Below, in pieces: positions 43,131-50,790 of a stretch of 64,000 nucleotides of DNA. How positions within the stretch are numbered: the first letter of the stretch is position 1; each line of letters opens with the position of its first letter. Position numbers and translations under genes: made by a program. The notes under the pieces are model-generated. The model was not told the origin of the DNA. It was given only the letters and a program-made list of their open reading frames with translations, and searched no databases. Source of the stretch: Novosphingobium sp. 18050. Lineage in GTDB: Bacteria; Pseudomonadota; Alphaproteobacteria; Sphingomonadales; Sphingomonadaceae. The stretch spans positions 152,042 to 216,041 of the forward strand of contig NZ_CACSJO010000005.1 of the NCBI RefSeq assembly GCF_902706195.1. The letters are read 5' to 3'.

Positions 43131-43918
43131 GCCAGCGTCTCCATCCAGCCGCGTGTTGCATCCAGCACGGCCTTGGCCCGCAAGGCCGGGTGCGCGAACG
43201 CATCGCGCAAAGCGGCCGAGCGCAGTTCGATCGACAGCGGAATGCCCGCCGGCAGCGCCTGCAGCATTCCCGCAAGCGGCAGCACGCCTTCCCCGCACTG
43301 CTCCCGCAGGTCGATGGCATCGATGATGACGGCGTCGAAGTCGGCCGGATCAGGCCGCTCGGCGCGCGCGTCGCAGATCTGGGCGTAGGGCAGCAGCATT
43401 GGATCGATTGCCGCCAGTTGCTCGATGGTGGTGCCCGAACGGTCGACGTGGATCGGATCGACCAGCACGGCGCGCAACGGGTGTCCCACGCGGTCCAGCA
43501 CGCCGAGCGCCTGGGTCAGGTTCTTCACCTCGGTGAAAACGCCGAACTCCAGCGCCACGCGCATTCCTGAACCTTCGGCATGGCGGCACAGCGCCGACAG
43601 TTCCTCCACCGTAACGCCGACATCAGGGTGGGAAGACACACACAGCACGTTCGCCGCGCCCAACTCTGCCCCAACGTCGAGCACCTTGCGGTGATCGTCC
43701 AGCTTCGTATCGGGCCTGATCCACACCACCTCGACATCGAGAACCGGCAGCCCGGTACGCGCCAATGCTGCGCGGGTATCGCGGGTATGCTGCGCGGTCC
43801 ATTCCAGCGGATCGACCCACAGGCCAACCGCATCGAAGCCGGCAGCGGCGCCAGCCTCGACCACATCGACAGCGCCAAACTCGGGCAATACCCCCGATGC
43901 CAGAGACAACTTGTGCAT
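43127..43918 (-). CDS. Sugar-phosphate isomerase/epimerase-type TIM barrel
   Basis: 263 residues. The AP-endonuclease-2-like barrel shows GFDAVGLWVDPLEW, VLDVEVVWIRPDTKL, VLCVSSHPDVGVT, ALEFGVFTEVKNL, VDPIHVDRSG and PLSIELRSAAL, which carry the metal-binding His, Asp and Glu residues. Such enzymes isomerise or epimerise sugars, inositols or ring-derived keto compounds. It is coupled to the EthD gene. Its place in a ring-oxygenase island suggests a cyclic keto substrate, but that is speculative. Confidence 0.85.
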   Translation of the reverse strand: MHKLSLASGVLPEFGAVDVVEAGAAAGFDAVGLWVDPLEWTAQHTRDTRAALARTGLPVLDVEVVWIRPDTKLDDHRKVLDVGAELGAANVLCVSSHPDVGVTVEELSALCRHAEGSGMRVALEFGVFTEVKNLTQALGVLDRVGHPLRAVLVDPIHVDRSGTTIEQLAAIDPMLLPYAQICDARAERPDPADFDAVIIDAIDLREQCGEGVLPLAGMLQALPAGIPLSIELRSAALRDAFAHPALRAKAVLDATRGWMETLA

Positions 43919-43996
43919 TATGGCTTCTCCCAGGCGGCCGTAACGCCGGGCTGCGCACCTGCCGCGAAGGGCAGGCGCGCAGCCCGGCGCATATTC

Positions 43997-45175
43997 TCAC
44001 ATCTGCGGCTGGGGCGCCGAGGCGTCATCCTCAAGATACCAGTTCAGCCATTCGTGAAAGTACTGGTTGCCGCGCTCGTTCTTGCCGAAGGTAAGGTCGT
44101 CATGAGCGCCGGATTCGAGGCCCTTCTGGATCTCCAGACCGATGACGTAATCCTCCTCGTAAGTCACGTCGCGGAAGAAGTTCATCGCCGCTTCGGCCCC
44201 CTCGCGGTCCGCTTCGTCCTTGATGGGATTGCGGCGCAGGTAGTTGAGGACGGTTCGGTTGCGGTCCGGCGTCGGCCCGGGGAACAGCTGCGCGACCTGG
44301 GTAATTTCCGGTGCGATGAAGATCGACACGTTGGGGAAGAAAATACGCACGAAATCGTAGCCGTAATTCTCGCGGTTGCCCCATTCCTCGCGGGGGACGT
44401 CCTTGAGTTGCTCGGCGATGGTGTGCTGCGGGAAGCCGATGCGGATGTTCGGCCCGAAGCCTTCGTAATGCGTGCAGTTCGACGGCGTGCGCGGAAAGAT
44501 CGTTTCCGGGTGCAGCGACTTGAAGTGATAGCCCTCAAGATAGCCGTCAAAGGCGATCTTCCAGTTCGCGCCCTCGATCGTGCGGTTGCCGAGATAGGTC
44601 CAGTTGGCGAAGTCGAGCGCCTCGAAATCTTCCAGATAGCCCTGAAAATAGTTGTCGAGATCGATCGGCGCATTGGGCGTCAGGCACACGAAGATCATGC
44701 CGCCGCGTTCCTCGCAGGGCAGTTCGCGCAGGCCCATCCGGCTCTTGTCGACTTGTCCGAAAGTGCCCGGCTCGGAAATGCCGATCAGCTTGCCGTCGGG
44801 TCCGTAAGTCCACGAATGGTACTTGCAGGTGAAGCGCGCGCAGTTGCCCGTGCCGTCCGGCGCCACAGGCGCACCCCGATGCGAACATACGTTCAGGAAA
44901 GCGCGGACCTTGCCTTGCTTGTCGCGGTTGATGAGAACCGGCGAACCGACCGTGTCCATCGCCTTGTAGTCGCCGGGGTTCGGCAGCTCGGCGGTGAAGG
45001 CCAGCATCAGCGGTACGCGCTTGAAAACCAGCTCCATCTCGGCCTTGAACTGGTCCTTGTCGGTATAGGTGCTGGTCGGCACCCGGAGCGGACTGTCGGT
45101 CTGGTAAGTCTTCTTGTTCTCGACATAGTCGAGCATGATCTCGGCCACGTCGCCAATGCGCTTCACGCGTTCCAC
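43997..45175 (-). CDS. Rieske oxygenase alpha subunit
   Basis: 392 residues from a GTG at 45175, with GGGAGA just upstream. Rieske ligands are Cys97 and His99 (CSHRG) and Cys117 and His120 (CKYHSWTY). The catalytic region reads ANWKIAFDGYLEGYHFKSLHP with the two iron-binding His residues. It is a different branch from the 36250-37683 enzyme, closer to the short aromatic-ring and lignin-type oxygenases. The reductase is not adjacent; the 120-residue Rieske ferredoxin at 61635 could supply electrons. The substrate is unknown. Confidence 0.9.
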   Translation of the reverse strand: MERVKRIGDVAEIMLDYVENKKTYQTDSPLRVPTSTYTDKDQFKAEMELVFKRVPLMLAFTAELPNPGDYKAMDTVGSPVLINRDKQGKVRAFLNVCSHRGAPVAPDGTGNCARFTCKYHSWTYGPDGKLIGISEPGTFGQVDKSRMGLRELPCEERGGMIFVCLTPNAPIDLDNYFQGYLEDFEALDFANWTYLGNRTIEGANWKIAFDGYLEGYHFKSLHPETIFPRTPSNCTHYEGFGPNIRIGFPQHTIAEQLKDVPREEWGNRENYGYDFVRIFFPNVSIFIAPEITQVAQLFPGPTPDRNRTVLNYLRRNPIKDEADREGAEAAMNFFRDVTYEEDYVIGLEIQKGLESGAHDDLTFGKNERGNQYFHEWLNWYLEDDASAPQPQM

Positions 45176-45324
45176 GGTCTTCTCCCGATTGTTTATAGCG
45201 TGATTCTGCGCGCACGAGGACGTGGCGACAACCTGCGCAAGGTGATAGGCGAAAGAGCCTCATTTTGGCTTGATTGGCATTTTGGCCAGTTGGCCTGAGG
45301 ACACATGCGGAGCACTCAAGGACC

Positions 45325-46956
45325 ATGAGTGAGAGGATAAGCCCCCCGTGGGCATGGCTAGAATCGCCACCGCAGCACCTTGCCGCCTATGCGGGCACGG
45401 GTCTTTGGGACGAACGTACCATTGCCGAGCAGGCGACGGCGCTGGCAGAGGCCGACCCAGGCTTCGTCGCGCTGATCGAAGGCGACACGCGGGTGACGCG
45501 CGCCGAGGTCGTCGCCGACGCCGAGGCGCTGAGCGCGGCGATGCATGCGCGCGGGCTGCGGCCCGGCGATGTCATCGCCTTCCAGGTGCCCAACTGGCGC
45601 GAAGCGATGGTCATCAACACGGCCGCCGCGATGTCGGGCCTCGTCGTCAATCCTATCGTACCGATCTACCGCGACCATGAAGTCTCGCTGATGCTGGCAG
45701 ATTGCCGTGCGCGCGCGGTATTCGTAGCCTCCAGTTTCCGCCGCTTCGACTATGCCGCCATGGCGCGGCGCCTTGCCGAAGTGCTGCCCGATCTCGACCA
45801 TGTATTCACCGTGCGCGGAGAAGGCGCGGACGATTATGCTGCACTGATCGAGGAAGGCCGCGCGCTTTCCTTCGCCCGGCCCAAAGTCGATCCGCTAGGC
45901 GTGAAAATGGTGCTCTATACTTCGGGCACCACCGGGCGGCCCAAGGGCGTGCTGCACAGCCACGTATCCATCGCGCGTATCCTGCGCGAAAGCGGGGCCT
46001 ACTGGGGACTGACAGCGGGCGAGGCGACGCTGATGCCCTCGCCCGTCACTCATGTCTCAGGCTATGCCAACGGGCTGGAGGCGCCCTTCATCTGCGGCAC
46101 CCGCACGGTGCTGATGGAAAGCTGGAACGCCGCCGAGGCGCTGGCCCTGATCGACCGGCATCAGGCAGTCGGCACGGTGGCGGCGACGCCGTTCCTCGTC
46201 GAACTCGCCGCCGCAGCGCGTGAGAGCGGCAACCGGCTACCCAGCTTCCGATTCTTCGCCTGCGGCGGTGCGGCGGTTCCGGCCGACCTCATTCCCGCAG
46301 CCAATACCGCTTTCGACCATTGCCGCGCCTTCCGGGTGTTCGGTGCGTCCGAAGTGCCGCTGGTCACGTTCGGCTGGCCCAATGTCGAGCGGCTTGCCGC
46401 GACGACCGATGGCGCCATCGTCGACTACGAGATCCGCATCGTCGACCACGAGGACCGCGACCTGCCGAACGGGCAGGAAGGCGAAATTCTCGCACGCGGC
46501 CCCGGCATGATGCTGGGCTATGCCGACGAGGCGCAGACCCGCGAGGCGATCACCACCGACGGCTATTTCCGTACCGGCGATCTCGGCGTGCGCACCTCCG
46601 AGGGCGCGATCACCATCACCGGGCGCAAGAAGGACCTCATCATCCGCGGCGGCGAAAACATTTCCGCCAAGGAGATCGAGGACGTGCTGCACGCTCATCC
46701 CGGCGTGCGAGAGGCCGCCGTGGTCGCCATGCCGCACGAGCGGCTCGGCGAAGGTGTCTGCGCGTATATCATCGCCGCGGGCGAAGCGCCGAGCCCGCAG
46801 GACCTCGCCGCACATATCGCCGATAGCGGCCTGGCCAAGCAGAAGACCCCCGAGCGCTTTGAATTTCGTGAGGATTTCCCGCGCACGGCCTCGGGCAAGG
46901 TGCGCAAGGACGTTCTGCGCGCCGACGTGAAGGCACTGGTCGAAGCGACGGTCTGA
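45325..46956 (+). CDS. AMP-dependent acyl-CoA ligase (class I adenylate-forming)
   Basis: 543 residues from the ATG at 45325 (MSERIS), with AAGGA just upstream. Motifs are the phosphate loop LYTSGTTGRPKGVLHSH (about residue 196), FRTGDLG with the ATP-binding Asp, GRKKDLIIRGGENISAKEIE (hinge) and the catalytic Lys in RTASGKVRKD near the end. It should activate a carboxylic acid to its CoA thioester, the entry step for the acyl-CoA dehydrogenases of the island. Two CATTTTGGC copies 17 nt apart lie upstream (45261-45286). Confidence 0.93.
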   Translation: MSERISPPWAWLESPPQHLAAYAGTGLWDERTIAEQATALAEADPGFVALIEGDTRVTRAEVVADAEALSAAMHARGLRPGDVIAFQVPNWREAMVINTAAAMSGLVVNPIVPIYRDHEVSLMLADCRARAVFVASSFRRFDYAAMARRLAEVLPDLDHVFTVRGEGADDYAALIEEGRALSFARPKVDPLGVKMVLYTSGTTGRPKGVLHSHVSIARILRESGAYWGLTAGEATLMPSPVTHVSGYANGLEAPFICGTRTVLMESWNAAEALALIDRHQAVGTVAATPFLVELAAAARESGNRLPSFRFFACGGAAVPADLIPAANTAFDHCRAFRVFGASEVPLVTFGWPNVERLAATTDGAIVDYEIRIVDHEDRDLPNGQEGEILARGPGMMLGYADEAQTREAITTDGYFRTGDLGVRTSEGAITITGRKKDLIIRGGENISAKEIEDVLHAHPGVREAAVVAMPHERLGEGVCAYIIAAGEAPSPQDLAAHIADSGLAKQKTPERFEFREDFPRTASGKVRKDVLRADVKALVEATV

Positions 46957-47030
46957 CTTCCTCAGATGAAAGCGGCGACGGCGTCCCTCGGGACACCGCC
47001 GCCGGCCCTTCCTCCCCAGGAAGCTCTAAT

Positions 47031-47852
47031 TCAGTTCGCCCCCATAGCAGCCATCACGGCCGCGTCGATCTCCGACTTCATGGGGTTGCGGCGAAGGGTC
47101 AGGCCGCCGTTCACCTGCAGGTTCTCACCCGTCATGAAACACTCGTCGCTGGACAGCCAGACGACGGCGGCGGCGATGTCCGCCGACGTGCCGATGCGGC
47201 CCAGAGGATAGCCCGAGAGGAAAGCGTCGAAAAGGCCCGGCACCTGCTTGGCGTCGGACGTCATCGGCGTGTCGGTCAGCCCCGGCGAGATGGAATTGGC
47301 CCGCACGCCTTCGGCGCCGAACTCATGCGCCACGCAGCGGATCACATGATCTGCGCCGGCCTTCGTTCCCATGTAGGCAGCATGGTCGTTGAGCATGATC
47401 GTCGCGGTCGCGGAGCTGATCTGGATGATCGAACCGCCCTCGCCGCCCCGGCTGCGTGCCATCTTGCCGACCATCGCCTGATAAAAGTGGAAAGGCCCCA
47501 CATACTGCAGCATGGTCATCGCCATCAGCTCGTCATGGGTGGTTTCCAGAAAGCCCTTTAGCAGACCCCAGCCGGTAGCGTTGACGGCAATGTCGATGCC
47601 GCCCAGTGCATGCGCCGCGCTATCCGCCAAGGCATCCACGCTGGCCTTGTCGGTCAGGTCGCAGGATGCCCAGGCACAGCCGTGCTGCGCAGCAAAGTCG
47701 GCAAGGACATCTTCCTTGCGACCAGAGACAAGCACGCTGGCGCCCTCGTCCATCAAACGCCGGGCGATGATCTGTCCCATGTTGCCGGGACTGCTGGCGC
47801 CGAGGATAACGGCACGCTTGCCTTCAAGACGTCCCCGTTCGAGGTTGGCCAT
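47031..47852 (-). CDS. SDR-family oxidoreductase with atypical cofactor loop
   Basis: 273 residues. The cofactor loop reads ILGASSPGNMGQIIAR, unlike the usual GxxxGIG, and more like enoyl-ACP reductase-type SDRs. The catalytic Ser/Tyr/Lys are present (SSATATIMLNDHAAYMGTKAG), and NATGWG replaces NNAG. The C-terminus has an extra tail (KSEIDAAVMAAMGAN) beyond the usual VNGG ending. It is divergent from another SDR at 47999. The substrate is unknown. Confidence 0.85.
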   Translation of the reverse strand: MANLERGRLEGKRAVILGASSPGNMGQIIARRLMDEGASVLVSGRKEDVLADFAAQHGCAWASCDLTDKASVDALADSAAHALGGIDIAVNATGWGLLKGFLETTHDELMAMTMLQYVGPFHFYQAMVGKMARSRGGEGGSIIQISSATATIMLNDHAAYMGTKAGADHVIRCVAHEFGAEGVRANSISPGLTDTPMTSDAKQVPGLFDAFLSGYPLGRIGTSADIAAAVVWLSSDECFMTGENLQVNGGLTLRRNPMKSEIDAAVMAAMGAN

Positions 47853-47998
47853 TTGAAATTTCCTCTCTCGTTGTCGGCGCGTTCGCTAGCACGCCTCGGC
47901 CATGTCCATTCCTGACTAAACTAATAGTGGCCTCCCCGCGCCCGAGGGGCGAAAGCACACCGGTACAAAAAAACCGCGTGAGGCAGAGGAGCTACGCA

Positions 47999-48757
47999 AT
48001 GGATCTCGGACTCAAGGGCAAGAAGGTCATTCTCACCGGCGGCAGCCGCGGCATCGGCCGTGCCGCGCTGGAAATCTTCGCAAGCGAAGGCTGCGATATC
48101 GCCTTCTTCTCGCGCAATGCGGAGCAGGTGGCCGAGACGGTCGAATCGCTCTCCAAGCATGGCGGCAAGGTCGTGGGCGAAGCGCTCGACATGCTCGACC
48201 ATGAGGCATACGTGGCCTGGCTCAAGTCGGCAGCCGAAAAGCTGGGCGGCTGCGACATCTTCGTCCCCGGTGCCAGCGCATCAGGTTCCGGCGCGACCGG
48301 CGACTGGGAAGCCTGCTTCAACGCCGACATCAAGGGCACCGTGCTGGGCTGTGAAACGCTTCAGCCAATCCTCGCCGAATCGGACGCTGGCGCCATCGTC
48401 ATCATGGCTTCCACCGCCGGCACCGAGACTTTCATCGTCCCCCAGGCCTTCAACGCCATGAAGGCCGCGCTGATCGCCTACTCAGGCCAGTTCGGCCAGA
48501 TGGTGGGTCCGCAGGGCATCCGCGTGAACTGCGTCTCGCCCGGCCCGATCAAGTTCCCCGGCGGCAACTGGGAAGCGATCGGCCAGATGGCCCCGGAACT
48601 TTACCAGGCCACCGAAGCCCAGTTCGCACTCGGCCGCTGGGGTGGACCTGAGGAAGTGGCCCGCACGATCGTGTTCCTCGCCAGCCCGGCCTCGTCCTAC
48701 ACCACCGGCACCAATGTGGTGATCGACGGCGGCTACACCAAGCGCGTCCAGTTCTGA
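47999..48757 (+). CDS. SDR-fold protein with the catalytic Tyr replaced by Phe
   Basis: 252 residues from the ATG at 47999, preceded by GAGGAG. The cofactor loop LTGGSRGIGRAALEIF is classical, and the Ser position is present (IMASTAG). The catalytic Y-x-x-x-K motif instead reads F-N-A-M-K (Phe at residue 151). Without that Tyr, normal hydride-transfer chemistry is doubtful, so the protein may be a lyase or isomerase, a binding subunit, or use another acid. The C-terminal NVVIDGGYTKRVQF is normal. A strong terminator follows. Confidence 0.87.
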   Translation: MDLGLKGKKVILTGGSRGIGRAALEIFASEGCDIAFFSRNAEQVAETVESLSKHGGKVVGEALDMLDHEAYVAWLKSAAEKLGGCDIFVPGASASGSGATGDWEACFNADIKGTVLGCETLQPILAESDAGAIVIMASTAGTETFIVPQAFNAMKAALIAYSGQFGQMVGPQGIRVNCVSPGPIKFPGGNWEAIGQMAPELYQATEAQFALGRWGGPEEVARTIVFLASPASSYTTGTNVVIDGGYTKRVQF

Positions 48758-48788
48758 CAGTTCCCTCCTCCTCTCCAGAGGAAACAGT

Positions 48789-48823
48789 GCGGCGGGCCTT
48801 CTTGCAAGGTCCGCCGCTTTTTT
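48789..48823 (+). terminator. Rho-independent terminator
   Basis: GCGGCGGGCCTT pairs with AAGGTCCGCCGC (one G-T pair, 5-nt loop) and is followed by a run of T. It ends the 47999 SDR transcript. Confidence 0.88.
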
Positions 48824-48921
48824 ATGCCTGCCGGAAAGGGCCGCTGCGCTGGAAGGCGGAACAGCCCTGAGGGTTTAACTGCGGCCCAGCGTTGTCATTT
48901 CGAGCGCCGATGCCCCGCCCC

Positions 48922-49635
48922 CTAATGCCGCACCATCGCGCCGCCATCCACCCACAGGCCGTGGCCAGACACGAAGCGCGCATCGTCGCTGCACAGAAAC
49001 GCCACGACATCGGCGATGTCTTCTGGCTTGCCCAGACGCCGCAGGGGTGCCTTGCCTTCCCAGAATGTGCGATATTCCGGCATCTGGTCAAAGGCAGGGG
49101 CGGTCATCGGGGTGTCGATGGCGCCCGGCTGGACGCAGGTGGCAGTGACGCCGAAAGGCCCCAGTTCCGCCGCAATCGACTTGGTCAGACCCAGCACCGC
49201 GTGCTTGGAGGCCGAGTAGGCGCATAACCCCTCGTCGCCGTAAGTCGAAGTGGTGGAACCGATGGTGACGATGCGCCCCGCCCCGTGCGCCTTGAGGTGA
49301 GGCGTTGCCTCGCGCACCAGTCGGAACACGGCGATCAGGTTCACGTCGAGCACCCGCTGGAAGTAGGCGTCATCGTGCCCTTCCAGCGGGTGGAAGGTGC
49401 TGATCCCCGCGCAGGGGACGACGATATCCAGCCCGCCCATCCGCGCGGTCGCCTCGGCTACCAGCCTCGTGTTGGCGTCCACAGCGGTGAGGTCGGCGAC
49501 GAAATCGACCTCGCCCTGGATGTCGGCGGTGAAGACCTGCGCCCCATCAGCCACCAGCCGCGCCGCCACTGCCGCGCCGATGCCTGAAGCAGCCCCGGTG
49601 ACCACTGCCTTTCGTCCCTCCAGCCGCATACTCAT
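48922..49635 (-). CDS. SDR-family oxidoreductase
   Basis: 237 residues from the ATG at 49635 (MSMRLEGRK), which overlaps the stop of the medium-chain reductase gene by 3 nt within ATGA. Motifs are VTGAASGIGAAVAARL, VPCAGIS in place of NNAG, GSTTSTYGDEGLCAYSASKHA (Ser and Tyr/Lys) and GLWVDGGAMVRH. Translational coupling to the reductase suggests sequential steps. It is somewhat short for a classical SDR but complete. Confidence 0.88.
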   Translation of the reverse strand: MSMRLEGRKAVVTGAASGIGAAVAARLVADGAQVFTADIQGEVDFVADLTAVDANTRLVAEATARMGGLDIVVPCAGISTFHPLEGHDDAYFQRVLDVNLIAVFRLVREATPHLKAHGAGRIVTIGSTTSTYGDEGLCAYSASKHAVLGLTKSIAAELGPFGVTATCVQPGAIDTPMTAPAFDQMPEYRTFWEGKAPLRRLGKPEDIADVVAFLCSDDARFVSGHGLWVDGGAMVRH

Positions 49636-50645
49636 GTGATCTTCAACACGAGCTTGCCGGTGTTCTCGCCCGAAAACAGGCGCATGAAGGCCGGGTAGGC
49701 ATTCTCCAGCCCTTGCTGCACGTCCTCGTCGGCGCGCAGCTTTCCTTCGCCCAGCCACTGCGCCATCTGTGCGCCGCCCTCTGCAAAGCGGCCTGCGTAG
49801 TCGGCGATCAGGAAACCGTGGATCGTCGCGCGGCGCGCCAGCACCTGCCAAAGGTTCTTCAGCCCCAGCTTTTCCGGGCTGTTGTACTCGGCGATAAGGC
49901 CGCACAGCACGATCCGCGCATGGTGCGCCAGGGTGAAGACTTCCGCCTCCAGCACTGGCCCGCCGACGTTCTCGAACACCACGTTGACGCCCCCGGGGGC
50001 CGCCTCTGCGATCGCCGCGACAAGCGCTTCGTGGTCCTTGCCCTTATAGTCGATGGCGGCGTCGAAGCCGTAGTCCTCGATCAGACGGCGGCACTTGTCC
50101 GCTCCGCCTGCGATGCCGACCACCCGGCAGCCCATGATCTTGCCGATCTGGCCCACCGCCGAGCCGACCGCACCCGCCGCGCCCGATACCAGCAGCGTCT
50201 CGCCCGGCTGAGGCTTTGCCACTTCGCTGAGGCCGAAAAAGGCCGTCAGCCCCACCGCACCGAGCGCCGAAAGATAGTTCGAAGGTGATGCCACTGCCGC
50301 TATGTCGATGGGCATGGTGAAACCGCCCGGCATCGCTACCGAATAATCCTCGAGCGCGTTCAGCCCCATGACCCATTGCCCGACCGCGAAGTCCGGATTG
50401 TCGGAGGCATGGACCACGCCCACCGTCGTCGCGCGCACCGGATCGCCCAGCGGGATCGGCGGCATGTAGCTTTCCGCATCGTCCATCCACCCGCGCTGCG
50501 CCGGGTCGAGCGAGGCATAATGGTTGCGCACGACGATGCCGCCCGCCGGAACCGCGGGGATGTCCTGAGCCTCCAACTGGAAGTCTTCGGGGACGGGCGA
50601 ACCCTGGGGCCTGCGTGCAAGCAGGAAGCGCCGGTTTTCGGCCAT
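49632..50645 (-). CDS. NADP-dependent medium-chain reductase (CurA/PTGR-like)
   Basis: 337 residues from the ATG at 50645 (MAENRRFLL), with GGAGA upstream; longer in-frame codons reach 51032 but run into the divergent receptor gene. It begins FLLARRPQGSPVPEDFQLE, the signature of the zinc-independent MDR group that reduces enones or prostaglandin-like ketones. The nucleotide loop is SGAAGAVGSAVGQIG and VVFENVGGPVLEAE follows. Two paralogues are at 55129 and 61999. It is divergent from the first TonB-dependent receptor; a lux-box-like site lies between them. Confidence 0.9.
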   Translation of the reverse strand: MAENRRFLLARRPQGSPVPEDFQLEAQDIPAVPAGGIVVRNHYASLDPAQRGWMDDAESYMPPIPLGDPVRATTVGVVHASDNPDFAVGQWVMGLNALEDYSVAMPGGFTMPIDIAAVASPSNYLSALGAVGLTAFFGLSEVAKPQPGETLLVSGAAGAVGSAVGQIGKIMGCRVVGIAGGADKCRRLIEDYGFDAAIDYKGKDHEALVAAIAEAAPGGVNVVFENVGGPVLEAEVFTLAHHARIVLCGLIAEYNSPEKLGLKNLWQVLARRATIHGFLIADYAGRFAEGGAQMAQWLGEGKLRADEDVQQGLENAYPAFMRLFSGENTGKLVLKIT

Positions 50646-50696
50646 GGCATCGATCTCCTTTTCCCCGCTCTGGTCGGACTTCGCGCAATCTGCCGC

Positions 50697-50716
50697 ACCT
50701 GTGCAAATCGACAGGT
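50697..50716. promoter_or_regulatory. lux-box-like 20-bp palindrome
   Basis: ACCTGTGCAAATCGACAGGT: perfect 6-bp arms (ACCTGT/ACAGGT) around 8 nt. The classical lux box, ACCTGTAGGATCGTACAGGT, has the same arms and length. Its centre is about 43 nt upstream of a start site inferred from a CATAGT -10-like hexamer at 50738-50743 facing the receptor gene; no good -35 is present, as expected for a LuxR-activated promoter. A LuxR solo lies at 33280-34053. Confidence 0.6.
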
Positions 50717-50734
50717 AGGCGGCGGCGCAATCCG

Positions 50735-50752
50735 TTGCATAGTGACATGCAA
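50735..50752. promoter_or_regulatory. TTGCAT-N6-ATGCAA dyad at the receptor promoter
   Basis: Perfect 6-bp arms around AGTGAC, overlapping the candidate -10 (50738-50743) of the receptor gene. A repressor bound here would block the promoter that the lux-box-like site would activate. Confidence 0.4.
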
Positions 50753-50790
50753 TGACGGCTGGAATCACAGCCGCATGGGAGGATAATCTG

